From a bacterium (GTDB lineage: Bacteria > Patescibacteriota > Minisyncoccia > UBA6257 > JAGGUH01): a stretch of 5,226 nt of DNA. This document shows positions 1 through 4,300 of this stretch, in pieces. Under the pieces are notes generated by a model. It was not told where the DNA came from. It ran no database searches and saw only the letters and a program-made list of their open reading frames with translations. The translations under genes and the position numbers were made by a program. Where the stretch lies: the NCBI GenBank assembly GCA_021158645.1, contig JAGGUH010000002.1, forward strand, positions 1-5,226. The letters run 5' to 3'. How positions within the stretch are numbered: position 1 is the first letter of the stretch; each line of letters opens with the position of its first letter.

Positions 1-18
1 CTTTGATATCTTTTTCTC

Positions 19-64
19 ATCCCCCCTCTAACTCTCCCCCCTTCCCAAAGGGAAGGGGGGGAGA
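19..64 (-). repeat. Repeat unit, reverse orientation, copy 1
   Basis: The unit reads as a C-run, a CTCTAACTCT-like linker, then a hairpin with left arm 34-46, AAA loop 47-49 and right arm 50-63 (one extra G in the right arm). On the opposite strand it has the same order as the units at 116-165 and 351-399: hairpin, TTAG-like linker, then a GGGGG block. The hairpin core TTCCCAAAGGGAA is shared with the unit at 178-232. Confidence 0.7.
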
Positions 65-78
65 AAAAAAAGGATGTT

Positions 79-104
79 CCCCCTCCGACTCTTGTCGGAG
101 GGGG
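79..104. repeat. Perfect 11-bp hairpin (CCGAC/GTCGG type)
   Basis: Left arm CCCCCTCCGAC (79-89), loop TCTT (90-93) and right arm GTCGGAGGGGG (94-104) pair perfectly. This second unit type sits between a reverse and a direct unit. Decayed relatives with the same TTCCCTCTGA-like opening are seen at 274-300 and 313-342. No T-tract follows, so it is not a classical intrinsic terminator on either strand. Confidence 0.8.
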
Positions 105-115
105 AGAAGGTTATT

Positions 116-165
116 GTATTTCCTCCCCCTCCTCTGGAGGGGGAGGAGTAAGGTGGGGGAGATTT
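116..165 (+). repeat. Repeat unit, direct orientation, copy 1
   Basis: The unit starts GTATTTCC, forms a perfect 12-bp hairpin (121-132 with 136-147, loop TCT), and ends with a short linker and GGGGGAGATT. It aligns with 351-399 almost base for base. The differences are one loop base, a couple of extra bases in the linker, and a few substitutions. Confidence 0.85.
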
Positions 166-177
166 CTTTTTATTTCC

Positions 178-232
178 CATCCCCCTCCTATATCCTCCCC
201 CTTCCCAAAGGGAAAGGGAAGGAAGGAGGAGG
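178..232 (-). repeat. Repeat unit, reverse orientation, copy 2
   Basis: This reads like 19-64: a C-run, a linker (TCCTATATCC), then a dyad around TTCCC-AAA-GGGAA at 202-214. The right arm is interrupted by extra A residues, leaving a bulged stem. Positions 207-232 are an uninterrupted purine run of 26 bases next to a pyrimidine-rich arm, which could also adopt a triplex-type structure; that is inference. Confidence 0.65.
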
Positions 233-234
233 TT

Positions 235-260
235 CTCCCCTTTCCCAAAGGGAGGGGGAG
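235..260. repeat. Imperfect hairpin with TTTCCCAAAGGGA core
   Basis: CTCCCC at 235-240 faces GGGGAG at 255-260 around a CCC-AAA-GGG core (244-252), with small mismatches or G-T pairs at 241-243 and 253-254. It shares its core with the units at 19-64 and 178-232, so it may be a truncated copy of that type. Confidence 0.65.
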
Positions 261-273
261 AGAAAACAGGAAA

Positions 274-342
274 TTCCCTCTGATTCAAGTCGAAGGAGGA
301 AAAAATAAAAAGTTCCCTCTGACATAAATTGGAGAAGAGAGA
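274..342. repeat. Two decayed copies of the 79-104 hairpin type
   Basis: TTCCCTCTGA occurs at 274 and again at 313, each followed by a weakly complementary GGAGGA or GGAGAAGAG stretch. They resemble the hairpin at 79-104 with substitutions in both arms and much weaker pairing. This supports an older, degenerating insertion or duplication in the second half of the array. Confidence 0.5.
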
Positions 343-350
343 AACCTACC

Positions 351-399
351 GTATTTCCTCCCCCTCCTTTGGAGGGGGAGGTTAGGAGGGGGAGATTCC
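351..399 (+). repeat. Repeat unit, direct orientation, copy 2
   Basis: The unit begins GTATTTCC, with a perfect 11-bp stem 357-367 / 371-381 and loop TTT, followed by TTAGGA and GGGGGAGATT. It is the copy nearest the 3' end of the leftward polysaccharide operon, whose stop lies at 433-435. A transcript from that operon reading leftward would contain this hairpin, but no T-run follows on that strand, so it may stabilise or pause the transcript rather than terminate it. That role is inference. Confidence 0.85.
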
Positions 400-432
400 T
401 TACTGTTTTATTGATACCAATATTCTTTCAGT

Positions 433-1284
433 TCAATTCTCTTCGTTCCACCATTCTTTGGCGAAGGCAAAAAATATTCCTCCAAAAAGTCCAAGTAGAA
501 GAGCGCAAATTGTATTTAGAATAATATTTGGCTTTATTGGTTTTTTAGAGATAGTTGGCTCTTTGATGACTTCGGTTGGTTGAAGAGTTGCTATTTGCTT
601 TTGAAGAAAAAGTAATTTTTCTTGAAGATTATTTATTTCTTGTTCTTTTCTTTCTATTTTTTCTCTTGATTCAGAAAGAAAAAACTTTTCAGATAAAGTT
701 CTTTTTTGAGGAGAAATACCTTCAAGAATTTTAACTCTTTCCTCTATTGCTTTTTTTTCTCGGTTAAGAGAAGATATTTTTGCGTTAATGATTTTTTCCT
801 TTTTTGAGAAAATACTCGTTTGAGATTCAAGTTTCTTTTGGTGATCTTCTAAAATAATTTTATTTAATTCTTCCAAGATTTTTTTATCTTTTTCCGGGTT
901 TTTTGATTCTATTTTTATCAAAATTAAATTAGTATTTTTTGGATTTTCTACTTTTAAATTAAATTTTTCCTGAATTTCTCTATAAATACCTTCTTCGATT
1001 TTAGTTTTTATCTGAATTGGGCTTTCAAGTAGATTTGACTCTTCCTGAATTGAATTTTTAAGTAAATTTAATTCTTCTTGAATTAGTTTTTTAAGCGATG
1101 GTTCTCCAAAAGATTTTCCAATTTCAATTGAGGTTGAAATTTCATAAACTTTTGGAGAAAAAAAACTAAAAAGAAAAGTAATAATAGTTACGGTTAGTCC
1201 AATTCCTAAAATCAACCATTTTCTTTTTAGAATTATCTTGAGATAATCTCTTAAATCAATTTCTTTTTCTCTTATTTCTTCCAT
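433..1284 (-). CDS. Wzz-type polysaccharide chain-length regulator (kinase-less)
   Basis: Predicted 283-aa inner-membrane protein with the layout of the Wzz polysaccharide co-polymerase family, which sets the length of O-antigen or other Wzy-dependent glycans. Residues 5-23 (EKEIDLRDYLKIILKRKW) match the cytoplasmic start of the family; a first membrane helix spans about 24-43. A long extracytoplasmic region follows, with strong coiled-coil character at about 132-233. A proline motif (P243, P249, P252) precedes the second membrane helix at about 254-275, as in the family, and the protein ends ten or so residues later. No Walker motifs or tyrosine-kinase domain follow, so this is not a fused BY-kinase. 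Residues 68-89 contain an 11-residue tandem duplication. It lies 23 bp after the flippase gene on the same strand. The ATG has only AT-rich sequence upstream. The stop is TGA. Family is clear; the exact glycan is unknown. Confidence 0.85.
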   Translation of the reverse strand: MEEIREKEIDLRDYLKIILKRKWLILGIGLTVTIITFLFSFFSPKVYEISTSIEIGKSFGEPSLKKLIQEELNLLKNSIQEESNLLESPIQIKTKIEEGIYREIQEKFNLKVENPKNTNLILIKIESKNPEKDKKILEELNKIILEDHQKKLESQTSIFSKKEKIINAKISSLNREKKAIEERVKILEGISPQKRTLSEKFFLSESREKIERKEQEINNLQEKLLFLQKQIATLQPTEVIKEPTISKKPIKPNIILNTICALLLGLFGGIFFAFAKEWWNEEN

Positions 1285-1307
1285 AATATAAAAAATTTAA
1301 CTTATTT

Positions 1308-2792
1308 TTATTTAAAAATCAACTTATTGGCAAATAAAATTTCTTTAATTTCTTTTAAAAGAGATTCTTTTAAAAGAAAAAGAGAGAAAAGATAAATTGT
1401 GGCTCCCAAAATAATAGTTGGAATTAAGGAAAAAGAAAGTTTTTTTAAAACTAAAAGAAAGAAAGTCATTAGAATTGAGGCAAGAAGAGGATTTTTTATT
1501 TGAGAAAATGTAATTGGAGAAGATTTTTCCAAATTTTTGGTGGCAAAAAAGGATAAAACAAAATTAAAAAATTGAGAAATCAAGGTAGCCGTTGCGGCTC
1601 CATAGATACTAAATTTTGAAATCAAAATTAAGTTTAAAAAGATATTTAAAATCGCGGTAATTAAAGAAAAAATGGCATTTTTCATTTGAAGATTATAAGC
1701 AAAAAGAAGATAACCAAAAATTGTAGTTGGATAAACCAATAAAGGAAGAAAAACTAAAAGAGAAAAAATTTTGGTACTTTCAAGATATTGAACCCCAAAA
1801 AGAAAAACAATAATTTGTTTGGCAAGAATGATACCTCCAAAAAACAACGGAAAACCCAAAAGAAAAAGCAAAGAAATTGATTTTCTAACTAAATTTAAAT
1901 TTAAATTTTGATTTTTTTTGTTTTCTTTTGAGAGTACTGGCAAAATTGAGGCAGCAATAAGTCCGGCTGGAATAAAAAGCAAGCGAATAATTTTTAAAGG
2001 AGCCGAATAAATTCCAATTAGATAAGAATTTTTTAAAATCGCCCCAATCATTACAACATCAGTATAAGTTAAAAGATTGCCCACAATCCCGGCAAAAGCA
2101 AATGGCAAGGCAGAAAAAAGAATTTCTTTAACAAATTTTTTTTCAAAATAAAAAAGAATTTTTTTTAAATAATTTTTAAAAAGATAAATCGCACTTAAAA
2201 AAGCAGAAAAAGAGCCAATTAAATAGGCAAGGGCTAAATTCTTTGCTGAAGGAAAAGTAAAAAGAAAGAAAAATCCAGAAGAGACCGTAACCAAAGTTTC
2301 TAAAAGAAAAATCAGGGCTTCTTTCTCCATTCGTTGTTCGCCTCGGCTAATACCATAGAAAAAAAGCAATAAACTATCTAAAACTCCCATTACAAGAAGC
2401 AAAAAAACAAGCGTTTTAATTTTTGAAGAAGGATTAAAAATTTGAGAAAAAATTACAAGAAAAATAAAAAGAAAAGTAAAAAGTAATTTAAGATAAAAAG
2501 AAGTGGAAAGAAATTGAGATTGAAATTTAATTCTTTTAGGAAGTTGACGGGCAAGAAGCGAAGAAATTCCCAGATCTCCAAAAACTGCCAAAGCCGAAAC
2601 TACACTTAAAGATAAAGCAAATCTTCCATATTCACTTGCTCCCAAAATTCTCGCTGCATAAATTACCAGTCCGGCTTTTAAAATTTTTGAAAGAATTTGG
2701 GCTAAAGAAAGCCAAAAGATATTTTTGGCAATTGTTTGTTTTTGATCGAGATTTCTTAAAAATATCTCCTTTATTTTCATTTTTAACTTCAT
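1308..2792 (-). CDS. Wzx-type polysaccharide flippase (MOP superfamily)
   Basis: Predicted 494-aa polytopic membrane protein of the polysaccharide transporter (PST/Wzx, MATE-like MOP) family, which moves lipid-linked oligosaccharides across the cytoplasmic membrane. Length and about 12-14 hydrophobic helices fit the family. Family-typical segments are visible: the N-terminal NIFWLSLAQILSKILKAG, ARILGASEYGRFALSLSV (47-64), GDLGISSLLARQLPK (72-86), a mid-protein NLLTYTDVVMIGA (239-251) with an acidic residue in a helix, and YGAATATLISQFFNF (397-411). It is the first gene of a leftward operon with the Wzz-type gene, which supports a glycan export role over drug efflux. The chosen ATG (2790-2792) lacks a Shine-Dalgarno; Met5 (2778-2780) is an alternative. 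A candidate promoter lies at 2821-2849. Substrate cannot be told from sequence. Confidence 0.9.
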   Translation of the reverse strand: MKLKMKIKEIFLRNLDQKQTIAKNIFWLSLAQILSKILKAGLVIYAARILGASEYGRFALSLSVVSALAVFGDLGISSLLARQLPKRIKFQSQFLSTSFYLKLLFTFLFIFLVIFSQIFNPSSKIKTLVFLLLVMGVLDSLLLFFYGISRGEQRMEKEALIFLLETLVTVSSGFFFLFTFPSAKNLALAYLIGSFSAFLSAIYLFKNYLKKILFYFEKKFVKEILFSALPFAFAGIVGNLLTYTDVVMIGAILKNSYLIGIYSAPLKIIRLLFIPAGLIAASILPVLSKENKKNQNLNLNLVRKSISLLFLLGFPLFFGGIILAKQIIVFLFGVQYLESTKIFSLLVFLPLLVYPTTIFGYLLFAYNLQMKNAIFSLITAILNIFLNLILISKFSIYGAATATLISQFFNFVLSFFATKNLEKSSPITFSQIKNPLLASILMTFFLLVLKKLSFSLIPTIILGATIYLFSLFLLKESLLKEIKEILFANKLIFK

Positions 2793-2820
2793 TGTCCAAA
2801 AATTTTAATTAATTTTTAAA

Positions 2821-2849
2821 ATTTTACCATACAAACCATACAATTTGAA
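2821..2849 (-). promoter_or_regulatory. Candidate promoter for the flippase/chain-length operon
   Basis: On the minus strand, TTCAAA (2844-2849) is followed after 17 bp by TAAAAT (2821-2826), giving fair -35 and -10 matches. Transcription would begin about 20 nt before the ATG at 2792. The spacer holds the direct repeat ACCATACA (plus strand 2826-2833 and 2835-2842), a possible regulator site. AT-rich DNA yields chance matches easily, so this is only a candidate. Confidence 0.3.
2826..2842. repeat. Direct repeat ACCATACA x2, 9-bp period
   Basis: Two exact 8-bp copies separated by one A lie just upstream of the flippase gene, inside the spacer of its candidate promoter. The placement would suit an operator, but two 8-mers alone are modest evidence. 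Confidence 0.5.
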
Positions 2850-2889
2850 ATTTTAAATTAACGCGCGATCGCGTCTAAATTTAAAATTT
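2848..2889. repeat. Compound hairpin with GCGATCGC core
   Basis: The outer arms AAATTTTAAATT (2848-2859) and AATTTAAAATTT (2878-2889) pair perfectly over 12 bp. Inside, ACGCG (2861-2865) pairs with CGCGT (2870-2874) around CGAT, and the centre contains the self-complementary CGCGATCGCG. One base on the left and three on the right separate the two stems. It lies between divergent genes and abuts the candidate -35 of the flippase promoter, so it is more likely a binding site or cruciform than a terminator. The GC core stands out in a local AT-only background. Confidence 0.75.
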
Positions 2890-2942
2890 TTAGGAGATTT
2901 TAAAAAACACCACTATTTTTGACAGAAAACCGAAGATTACTT

Positions 2943-2960
2943 AACCGCTATATAGCAGTT
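2943..2960. repeat. Imperfect palindrome centred on GCTATATAGC
   Basis: GCTATATAGC (2947-2956) is a perfect dyad, extended by AAC/GTT on the flanks with one mismatch pair. It shares the CTATATAG core with the 28-bp palindrome at 3045-3072; the two centres are 107 bp apart. Confidence 0.6.
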
Positions 2961-2992
2961 TGGAAAAGTGATAACTTTACACCAATTACTTT

Positions 2993-3041
2993 TTGATAAC
3001 AAAATTGATAACAAAACTTGATAGCAAAATTGGCAAGCAAA
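2993..3041 (+). repeat. Tandem 12-13-bp repeats, TTGATAACAAAA type
   Basis: Four successive units can be read: TTGATAACAAAA (2993-3004), TTGATAACAAAAC (3005-3017), TTGATAGCAAAA (3018-3029) and a degenerate TTGGCAAGCAAA (3030-3041). A further GATAAC sits at 2970-2975. The arrangement recalls iterons or clustered binding sites just left of the 28-bp palindrome. The reverse complement TTATCAAAA matches the DnaA-box consensus only partly, so I do not call an origin. Confidence 0.6.
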
Positions 3042-3044
3042 GAC

Positions 3045-3072
3045 CACTTAATCACTATATAGTGATTAAGTG
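3045..3072. repeat. Perfect 28-bp palindrome
   Basis: The left half is CACTTAATCACTAT (3045-3058) and the right half is its exact reverse complement (3059-3072), with no loop and a TATA centre. A perfect palindrome of this length is unlikely by chance in a few hundred bases, even in AT-rich DNA. Likely roles are a dimeric regulator's operator or a cruciform. There is no T-run after it, so it is not a standard terminator. Confidence 0.85.
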
Positions 3073-3176
3073 AAGCGAGAAAATCTTTGTTGATTTTGGT
3101 AATGTTTTTTTTAAAAAATTTGTTGCTATTTTCGAGAAAAAATCATAGATATAAATTAAAATTTTTGAAAAATTTA

Positions 3177-3192
3177 TCACTAAAATTAGTGA
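3177..3192. repeat. Dyad TCACTA-AAAT-TAGTGA
   Basis: This has 6-bp arms around a 4-base spacer. The same half-site TCACTA/TAGTGA forms the inner part of the 28-bp palindrome with a 2-base spacer. It may be a weaker copy of the same site. Confidence 0.5.
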
Positions 3193-3195
3193 AGA

Positions 3196-3249
3196 GCCCT
3201 TTTAATCTTGCAATTTGAAAAACTTTGATTAGAATTTTTTTAAAAGGGC
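3196..3249. repeat. 10-bp inverted repeat enclosing a candidate promoter
   Basis: GCCCTTTTAA (3196-3205) and TTAAAAGGGC (3240-3249) are exact reverse complements separated by 34 bp. The enclosed stretch contains a candidate rightward promoter. A related arm, GCAAGATTTTTTAAAGGG (3338-3355), is roughly complementary to 3196-3211, so alternative foldings in the leader of the next gene are possible. Confidence 0.6.
3208..3235 (+). promoter_or_regulatory. Candidate promoter for the rightward genes
   Basis: TTGCAA (3208-3213), a 16-bp spacer and TAGAAT (3230-3235) make a fair sigma-70-like pair. It would give a leader of about 140 nt before the ATG at 3385, including the inverted sequences at 3274-3283/3321-3330 and 3338-3355. 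It is a weak prediction in AT-rich DNA. Confidence 0.2.
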
Positions 3250-3273
3250 AATTGTGAAAAGAAAGTTGAAAAA

Positions 3274-3330
3274 ATTTTGTTTTCGAACTCCGGCAAGATT
3301 TCGAAGAATTAAAATTTTTAAAAACAAAAT
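3274..3330. repeat. Inverted repeat ATTTTGTTTT / AAAACAAAAT
   Basis: The arms 3274-3283 and 3321-3330 are exact reverse complements over 10 bp. Two further copies of the palindrome TTCGAA lie within (3282-3287 and 3300-3305). It falls in the presumed leader of the gene at 3385. It is AT-rich, so chance is not excluded. Confidence 0.35.
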
Positions 3331-3384
3331 CTGGAAAGCAAGATTTTTTAAAGGGTCGCAAAAATTTTTTAAATTTAAAAAAAC

Positions 3385-3606
3385 ATGATGAAAAATTGCA
3401 ATCATGATTTAATACATCAACTTTCTGAATGTATGGATAGTTTATGGCGATATGATGAATATATCAAAAATGCTCGCGAAGGTGGTTGTGGAAACTGCAT
3501 TGAACTTTGGGAGAAAATGAAAGAATTAACCAAAGAGCAGATTAAATTATTAAAAAAACATTTAGAAGAGTGCATCAAAGAAGGAAAGTTTGAATTTTTA
3601 GAATAA
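3385..3606 (+). CDS. Small Cys/His-containing helical protein, function unknown
   Basis: A 73-aa acidic/basic soluble protein that I do not recognise with certainty. It reads as two amphipathic helices (about 8-30 and 39-65) joined by a GGCGNC turn holding a CxxC pair (C35, C38). Further candidate metal ligands or redox cysteines are C5, C16 and C63, with H7, H11 and H59. Conserved-looking features include LWRYDEYIKNA (20-30) and IELWEKMKE (39-47). The pattern could be a small metal-binding or ferritin-like/hemerythrin-like helical hairpin, but that is only a structural guess. Composition is real-protein-like and unlike the low-complexity frames nearby. ATG-ATG gives two adjacent start choices (3385 or 3388); no Shine-Dalgarno is seen. 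The SLOG-family gene follows 20 bp later. Confidence 0.75.
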   Translation: MMKNCNHDLIHQLSECMDSLWRYDEYIKNAREGGCGNCIELWEKMKELTKEQIKLLKKHLEECIKEGKFEFLE

Positions 3607-3617
3607 AAAATTATAAT
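3590..3617 (+). promoter_or_regulatory. Candidate promoter giving a near-leaderless transcript
   Basis: A perfect TATAAT (3612-3617) lies only 9 bp before the ATG at 3627. TTGAAT (3590-3595) is 16 bp upstream of it as a partial -35, inside the end of the previous gene. A start 7-10 nt after the -10 box would put +1 at or a few bases before the ATG. This fits the absence of a Shine-Dalgarno, but AT-rich DNA makes TATAAT fairly common. Confidence 0.4.
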
Positions 3618-3626
3618 CTATAAACG

Positions 3627-4232
3627 ATGAAAAAAAGGACACGCTATAAAATCTGTGTTTCTGGAGCAGCAGTAATTAAACATTGCTCAAAAAAAATCAT
3701 TCAACTGGCTCAAGAATTAGGCAAAGAAATTACCAAAAAAGATATAGTTCTTGTTACCGGAGCAACAACCGGAGTTCCTTTTTGGGCTGCAAAAGGAGCC
3801 AAAGAAAATGGAGGCATTGTAGTTGGAATTTCACCAGCGGCTTCAGAAAAAGCCCATCTTTTAAAATATCGCCTACCAATTGAATATCATGATTTAATTA
3901 TTTTTTCCGGAGCCGGTTATGCGGGAAGAAATCTTCTTTTAACTCGATCCGCTGACGCAGTAATTATTTGCTGCGGAAGAATGGGTACCTTAAATGAATT
4001 TACAATTGCTTTTGAAGACGAAAAGCCAATTGGAGTTTTAGAAGAAAGCGGAGGAACCGCAGATATGATAAGAGAAATTGTTAAAAAAGCCCATCGGGGA
4101 CAAAGAAAAATTGTCTACAGCAGTTCTCCGGCAAAGTTAATCGAAAAATTGATAAAATTAATTGAAAAAGAAAAAAAGAAAGAAGAGAAAAAATTAAAAA
4201 ATTTAGAAGAAGATAAAAAATTAGTAATTTAA
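3627..4232 (+). CDS. SLOG/TIGR00725-type Rossmann nucleotide-binding protein
   Basis: A 201-aa protein of the SLOG superfamily (relatives: LOG cytokinin-type phosphoribohydrolases, so-called possible lysine decarboxylases, DprA). The N-terminal YKICVSGAAV (7-16) forms the first strand and glycine loop. VTGATTGVPFWAAKGAKENGG (43-63) corresponds to the family's G-G-x-G-x-M-x-A-x-x-x-G-A segment, followed by VVGISPA (65-71). GYAGRNLLLTRSADAVI (97-113) carries an arginine, and CGRMGTLNE (116-124) is the counterpart of PGGxGTxxE, with Pro and the second Gly replaced by Cys116 and Arg118 but Gly120, Thr121 and Glu124 kept. Residues 178-201 form a Lys/Glu-rich tail. The family binds nucleotides; whether this member cleaves nucleoside monophosphates is open given the changed motif. 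Cytoplasmic. The ATG follows a TATAAT box by 9 bp. Confidence 0.85.
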   Translation: MKKRTRYKICVSGAAVIKHCSKKIIQLAQELGKEITKKDIVLVTGATTGVPFWAAKGAKENGGIVVGISPAASEKAHLLKYRLPIEYHDLIIFSGAGYAGRNLLLTRSADAVIICCGRMGTLNEFTIAFEDEKPIGVLEESGGTADMIREIVKKAHRGQRKIVYSSSPAKLIEKLIKLIEKEKKKEEKKLKNLEEDKKLVI

Positions 4233-4257
4233 AAGGTCGAAAACAGATGTTCTAATA

Positions 4258-4275
4258 TCTTAAAACATTTTAAGA
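4258..4275. repeat. 8-bp dyad TCTTAAAA-CA-TTTTAAGA
   Basis: Perfect 8-bp arms surround a 2-base centre in the 68-bp gap between the SLOG gene and the barrel-protein gene, about 25 bp before the latter's ATG. There is no T-tract after it and the stem is AT-rich with too small a loop, so an operator is as plausible as a weak hairpin. Confidence 0.45.
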
Positions 4276-4300
4276 ATTGCAAATACTTAAAAAAAACATT

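Larger units (their letters stand above)
15..399. repeat. G/C-rich REP/BIME-like hairpin repeat array
   Basis: This 385-bp stretch is built from C-rich and G-rich blocks forming consecutive hairpins, in sharp contrast with the AT-rich rest of the window. At least five strong stems (34-63, 79-104, 121-147, 235-260, 357-381) and several decayed ones are visible. One unit type occurs in direct orientation at 116-165 and 351-399 and in reverse-complement orientation at about 19-64 and 178-232. The order reverse unit, different hairpin, direct unit occurs twice (19-165 and 178-399), so the array looks like a duplicated composite module. Known REP/BIME arrays have this alternating architecture and are often mobilised by REP-associated Y1 tyrosine transposases; no such gene is in the window, so that link is inference. 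The open frames here are low-complexity products of the repeats, and I see no gene in 1-432. Confidence 0.85.
2793..3384. other. Long divergent intergenic region rich in dyads
   Basis: This 592-bp gap separates leftward and rightward genes and so should carry both sets of control signals. It holds the GC-core hairpin, the ACCATACA repeat, three TATA-centred or TCACTA-type palindromes, GATAAC tandem repeats and two longer inverted repeats, listed separately. A 72-codon minus-strand frame (3143-3361) and short plus-strand frames exist, but they are AAA/TTT-driven with no recognisable motif, so I see no confident gene. No tRNA or rRNA fold was recognised. A structured leader or small RNA in 3196-3384 is possible but unproven. 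Confidence 0.6.

Noticed and set aside
15..165. G-quadruplex clusters
   Set aside because: G-runs are abundant, but four closely spaced runs of three or more on one strand are not clearly present, and pairing with the adjacent C-runs as hairpins explains the pattern better.
3..308. Long open frames on both strands in the left repeat array (3-308 plus, 28-288 minus)
   Set aside because: They encode Pro/Ser/Gly/Arg low-complexity strings produced directly by the C/G-rich hairpins, have no domain, and overlap each other over nearly their whole length.
19..399. CRISPR array
   Set aside because: The repeats alternate in orientation, vary in length and have no regular unique spacers of constant size; no cas genes are nearby.
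400..435. Possible alternative genetic code (TGA as Gly) at the end of the Wzz-type gene
   Set aside because: Reading through the TGA would add only eleven codons to a TAA, and the protein already ends at the usual distance after its second membrane helix. The other stops are TAA or TAG and no gene has an internal TGA, so there is no support for recoding.
2993..3041. DnaA boxes / chromosomal origin
   Set aside because: The best match (TTATCAAAA on the minus strand) differs from the consensus TTATCCACA at two positions and no dnaA, dnaN or similar gene is in the window.
3102..3218. A 38-codon plus-strand ATG frame
   Set aside because: It is short, dominated by Leu/Lys/Phe from AT runs, and crosses the TCACTA dyad; nothing supports translation.
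3143..3361. A 72-codon minus-strand frame in the divergent region
   Set aside because: It is rich in Phe, Lys and Asn from AAA/TTT runs, shows no motif or start signal, and overlaps several inverted repeats. It most likely is a chance frame.
3254..3388. A 44-codon plus-strand GTG frame, very basic, ending in a TGA that overlaps the next ATG as ATGA
   Set aside because: The ATGA overlap is suggestive of coupling, but the start is a rare codon without a binding site, the content follows AT-rich inverted repeats, and no family is recognisable.
4277..4300. Upstream TTG start that would add eight residues to the barrel protein
   Set aside because: The added residues do not belong to the family's N-terminus, the codon overlaps the end of a dyad region, and an ATG is available at 4301 at the expected place.
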